Source of the DNA: Streptomyces noursei
GTDB lineage: Bacteria; Actinomycetota; Actinomycetes; Streptomycetales; Streptomycetaceae
Direction of reading: 5' to 3'
Length of the DNA: 64,000 nucleotides
Assembly: GCF_016917755.1 (NCBI RefSeq)
Contig: NZ_CP070326.1
Location: 7,502,001 to 7,566,000 of the forward strand
Shown: positions 62,222-64,000 of the stretch, piece by piece
How the letters are laid out: every line of letters starts with the position of its first letter
How positions within the stretch are numbered: the stretch's first letter is position 1
Made by a program: the position numbers and the translations under genes
The notes under the pieces: generated by a model
Database searches by the model: none
The model's input: the letters and a program-made list of their open reading frames with translations, nothing else
What the model was told of the DNA's origin: nothing

Positions 62222-62533
62222 GGTGCACTCCTTGAGTCGCGCGGGTCGGTTCGGTCGTTCGGTCAGCCAGTCCAGGACAGTGGGCAGCACGGGCCCCTCG
62301 CCCACGTGGCCGCCGGGGAACATACGGGCCGTCTGCCGGCTTGGGGTCCCCGCAATCGAGCAGGATCAGGTCCGGCTTGGGATTGGGGTTGGGGTTGGGG
62401 TTGGGGTTGGGGTTGGGGTCGGGGTCGGGGTCGGGGTCGGGGTTGGGGTCGGGGATGTTGCAACGGGTATCTGGGGCTCTCCTTGTCCGTCGCGCGAGCG
62501 GCAGGCCCCCGGTACGCCCTGCGTGCCGGACGG
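62222..62533. other. Intergenic stretch with a G-rich hexamer array
   Basis: About 310 bases between the flavin monooxygenase and the dioxygenase, both on the minus strand. It contains the GGGGTT/GGGGTC array and nothing else recognised. Confidence 0.5.
62379..62454. repeat. (GGGGTT/GGGGTC)n hexamer array
   Basis: About 12-13 tandem hexamers, the first block GGGGTT and the second mainly GGGGTC, with all guanines on the plus strand. The array could form G-quadruplexes and lies between two minus-strand genes. Confidence 0.85.
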
Positions 62534-63661
62534 TTACGCGGGCTCGGCCATGAGCCGGTGGCAGGAATCGACCAGCCGATACGCCTCATGGTGGCGCTGC
62601 GCCTGCTCCAGGCCGGCGATCGCCACCGAGGTCTCCACGAGCGTTCGGCACCGCTGCGCGCGCCGGCCGACGAACGACTGGAGCCCCGCGCCGACGGACT
62701 CGTGCCGCCCGAGTTCCCGGGCCAGCACGAGCCCGTCCTCGACGGCCAGGGCAGCACCACTGGCCATCTGCGGTGCGGGCGCATGCGCGGCGTCACCGAT
62801 CACCACGCCGTTGCCCCGGTTCCAGGCGCCCTCCAGGAGCGCCGTCAGCACAGGACGGCGCACCACCGATTCCGACAGGGGTACCAGGGAGCGGATCTCC
62901 TCCACCCGGCCCGGGAATGCCTCCAGCAGTTGCTGCAGACGCGGTGCGAGTTCGGCATCGGGCAGGACGCTCCGCTCCACTCCGTTCTCCGTCAGGAACA
63001 CGTACGCCTGCCTGGCCGAGAGGGGCACGAGGCCGGCCGTGTCGGCCTTCCCGGCGAACTGATGGATCCCGGTGGCCCACAGCGGGCGGGGCACCAGAGC
63101 CCGCCAGACCATCTGCCCGTGAAAGTCGAGCGACGTCTCAAGTCCCAGCAGGCCCCGCGCCGACGAACGGATCCCGTCCGCGCCCACCAGCAGCGCGACC
63201 TGCCGGACCGTCCCGTCCGACAACCGCACACGGACCAGCTCCCCCTCCTGATCCACCGCGGCAACGGTCACCCCGTGGCGCACCACCACACCGCACCGCT
63301 CGGCTTCCGTGTGCAGGATCCGATGCAGTGCGGGGCGCGCGATACCGACCGTCGCCGGCCGCCGCGCGCCGATCAGACGCGGCAACCGGACCTCGCCCGC
63401 GAACTCGCCGTTCACGTCCACGTGCGTGATCGTGCTCATGCCGTAGCCCTCGGCCAGACATGCATCGGCAAGACCCAGCTCGTCCAGGGCGCGCAGCGAA
63501 GGACCGGTCAGGCACAACCCTCCTCCAGAAGTCGTCTCCAGCGGTCCGACCTCGGCGATCTCCACCTGCCACCCATCGCGTGCCAATGCCGTGGCCGCTG
63601 TCAGACCAGCCACGCCCGCCCCCACGATCACGGCCGTCCGCGCGCCGCGATAGTTGTCCAT
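62534..63661 (-). CDS. FAD-dependent monooxygenase (aromatic hydroxylase type)
   Basis: A 375-residue flavoprotein: FAD motif TAVIVGAGVAGLTAATALAR, the DG motif LLVGADGIRSSARGLLG, and the second FAD motif GNGVVIGDAAHAPAPQM. It is of the PHBH/salicylate-hydroxylase class and would hydroxylate an aromatic ring with NAD(P)H. ATG at 63661 begins MDNYRGARTAV; the frame is open further upstream, but that sequence is unlike any protein. It pairs with the dioxygenase downstream. Confidence 0.9.
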   Translation of the reverse strand: MDNYRGARTAVIVGAGVAGLTAATALARDGWQVEIAEVGPLETTSGGGLCLTGPSLRALDELGLADACLAEGYGMSTITHVDVNGEFAGEVRLPRLIGARRPATVGIARPALHRILHTEAERCGVVVRHGVTVAAVDQEGELVRVRLSDGTVRQVALLVGADGIRSSARGLLGLETSLDFHGQMVWRALVPRPLWATGIHQFAGKADTAGLVPLSARQAYVFLTENGVERSVLPDAELAPRLQQLLEAFPGRVEEIRSLVPLSESVVRRPVLTALLEGAWNRGNGVVIGDAAHAPAPQMASGAALAVEDGLVLARELGRHESVGAGLQSFVGRRAQRCRTLVETSVAIAGLEQAQRHHEAYRLVDSCHRLMAEPA

Positions 63662-64000
63662 GTACGCCTCCAGTGCGCCGATTTCTTCGAAACCGTAGGG
63701 CGCGTGGGCGCTCGGCCTTGTCCGAATCGGGCGGCGGCCATCCGCTGTCGGCAAGCGATCGTCCAAGAGGAACACCGGAGCCGGACCTGTACCACCTCGT
63801 CGGCGTGCAGCCCCAGCCGACAACGCGTCCACGGCGGCACTTCCGCTGCCAGCAGCGAGTTCGAAGGGTTCGCCGTCGCCTAACTCACCGTCGTCCGCCT
63901 CGGCGGCGCCGGCTTCGTGTGCCGTCGCGGTGGCCGACGCTTTTCGCACGCCCTCGGCCGCAACCAACTGCGGCCCTGGGACTGCTGACAGGCAGTCAGG
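63662..64000. other. Right-end stretch with no recognisable gene
   Basis: About 340 bases upstream of the monooxygenase, running to the window end. Frames on both strands lack family motifs. It may contain the monooxygenase promoter. Confidence 0.4.

Noticed and set aside
60197..63661. Inclusion of the AraC, dioxygenase and monooxygenase genes in the lipopeptide cluster
   Set aside because: They form a self-consistent aromatic-degradation set on the opposite strand, have no AGTCA motif and do not fit the proposed pathway.

Overview
The window is high-GC actinomycete DNA, most likely Streptomyces. The signs are the strong third-position GC bias, many GTG starts, very rare TTA codons, BTAD and TPR-containing XRE regulators, a short actinomycete-type HMG-CoA reductase, WXG100 proteins and a class III lanthipeptide synthetase. 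No rRNA, tRNA or CRISPR array was recognised.

Positions 1-30.4 kb are accessory chromosome with many scars. They hold the 3' end of a BTAD regulator, an APH-like kinase, a CbrC protein, a SAM methyltransferase with an IS630 element fused to its 5' side, and a VC0807-like membrane protein. They also hold a divergent LysR/DMT-transporter pair, an amidohydrolase, a pyroglutamyl-peptidase gene split by an IS3-family element, an SDR, a lipoprotein, an alpha/beta hydrolase, a small regulator/membrane-protein operon with a perfect palindrome at its start, a CPBP protease, a SpoIIE-type phosphatase and a PadR regulator. At least eight genes are decayed (VOC-like, F420-reductase-like, SMC-like, relaxase, MDR, transposase, SGNH hydrolase, pyroglutamyl peptidase), and several 6-15 bp tandem repeats lie in gaps beside genes.

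Positions 31-35.4 kb hold a lone HMG-CoA reductase and a small WXG100-type block, one member of which is frameshifted.

Positions 35.5-60.2 kb look like one biosynthetic cluster that joins a discrete (type II) fatty-acid-synthase set to a class III lanthipeptide pathway. The lipid side has two FabF-like ketosynthases, FabG, FabI, an acyltransferase, an ACP, a phosphopantetheinyl transferase and an R2-like diiron oxidase next to the ACP. A possible starter-unit set is a ThDP 2-oxoacid decarboxylase-like enzyme, an ALDH-fold enzyme, a ureohydrolase and an AMP-forming ligase. The peptide side has a LanKC synthetase and two nearly identical 28-residue precursors ending in S-x-x-S-x-x-C. A GNAT gene overlaps both a ketosynthase and lanKC, placing it where it could join acyl chain and peptide. 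Two MFS exporters and an XRE-TPR regulator complete the set. TTA codons occur in the PPTase, the ligase, an exporter and a 16-codon leader ORF, which suggests bldA dependence. The overall logic resembles lipolanthines, but with a free-standing FAS instead of a modular PKS.

Positions 60.2-64 kb hold an AraC regulator, an extradiol dioxygenase and a flavin monooxygenase, probably a separate aromatic-degradation locus.
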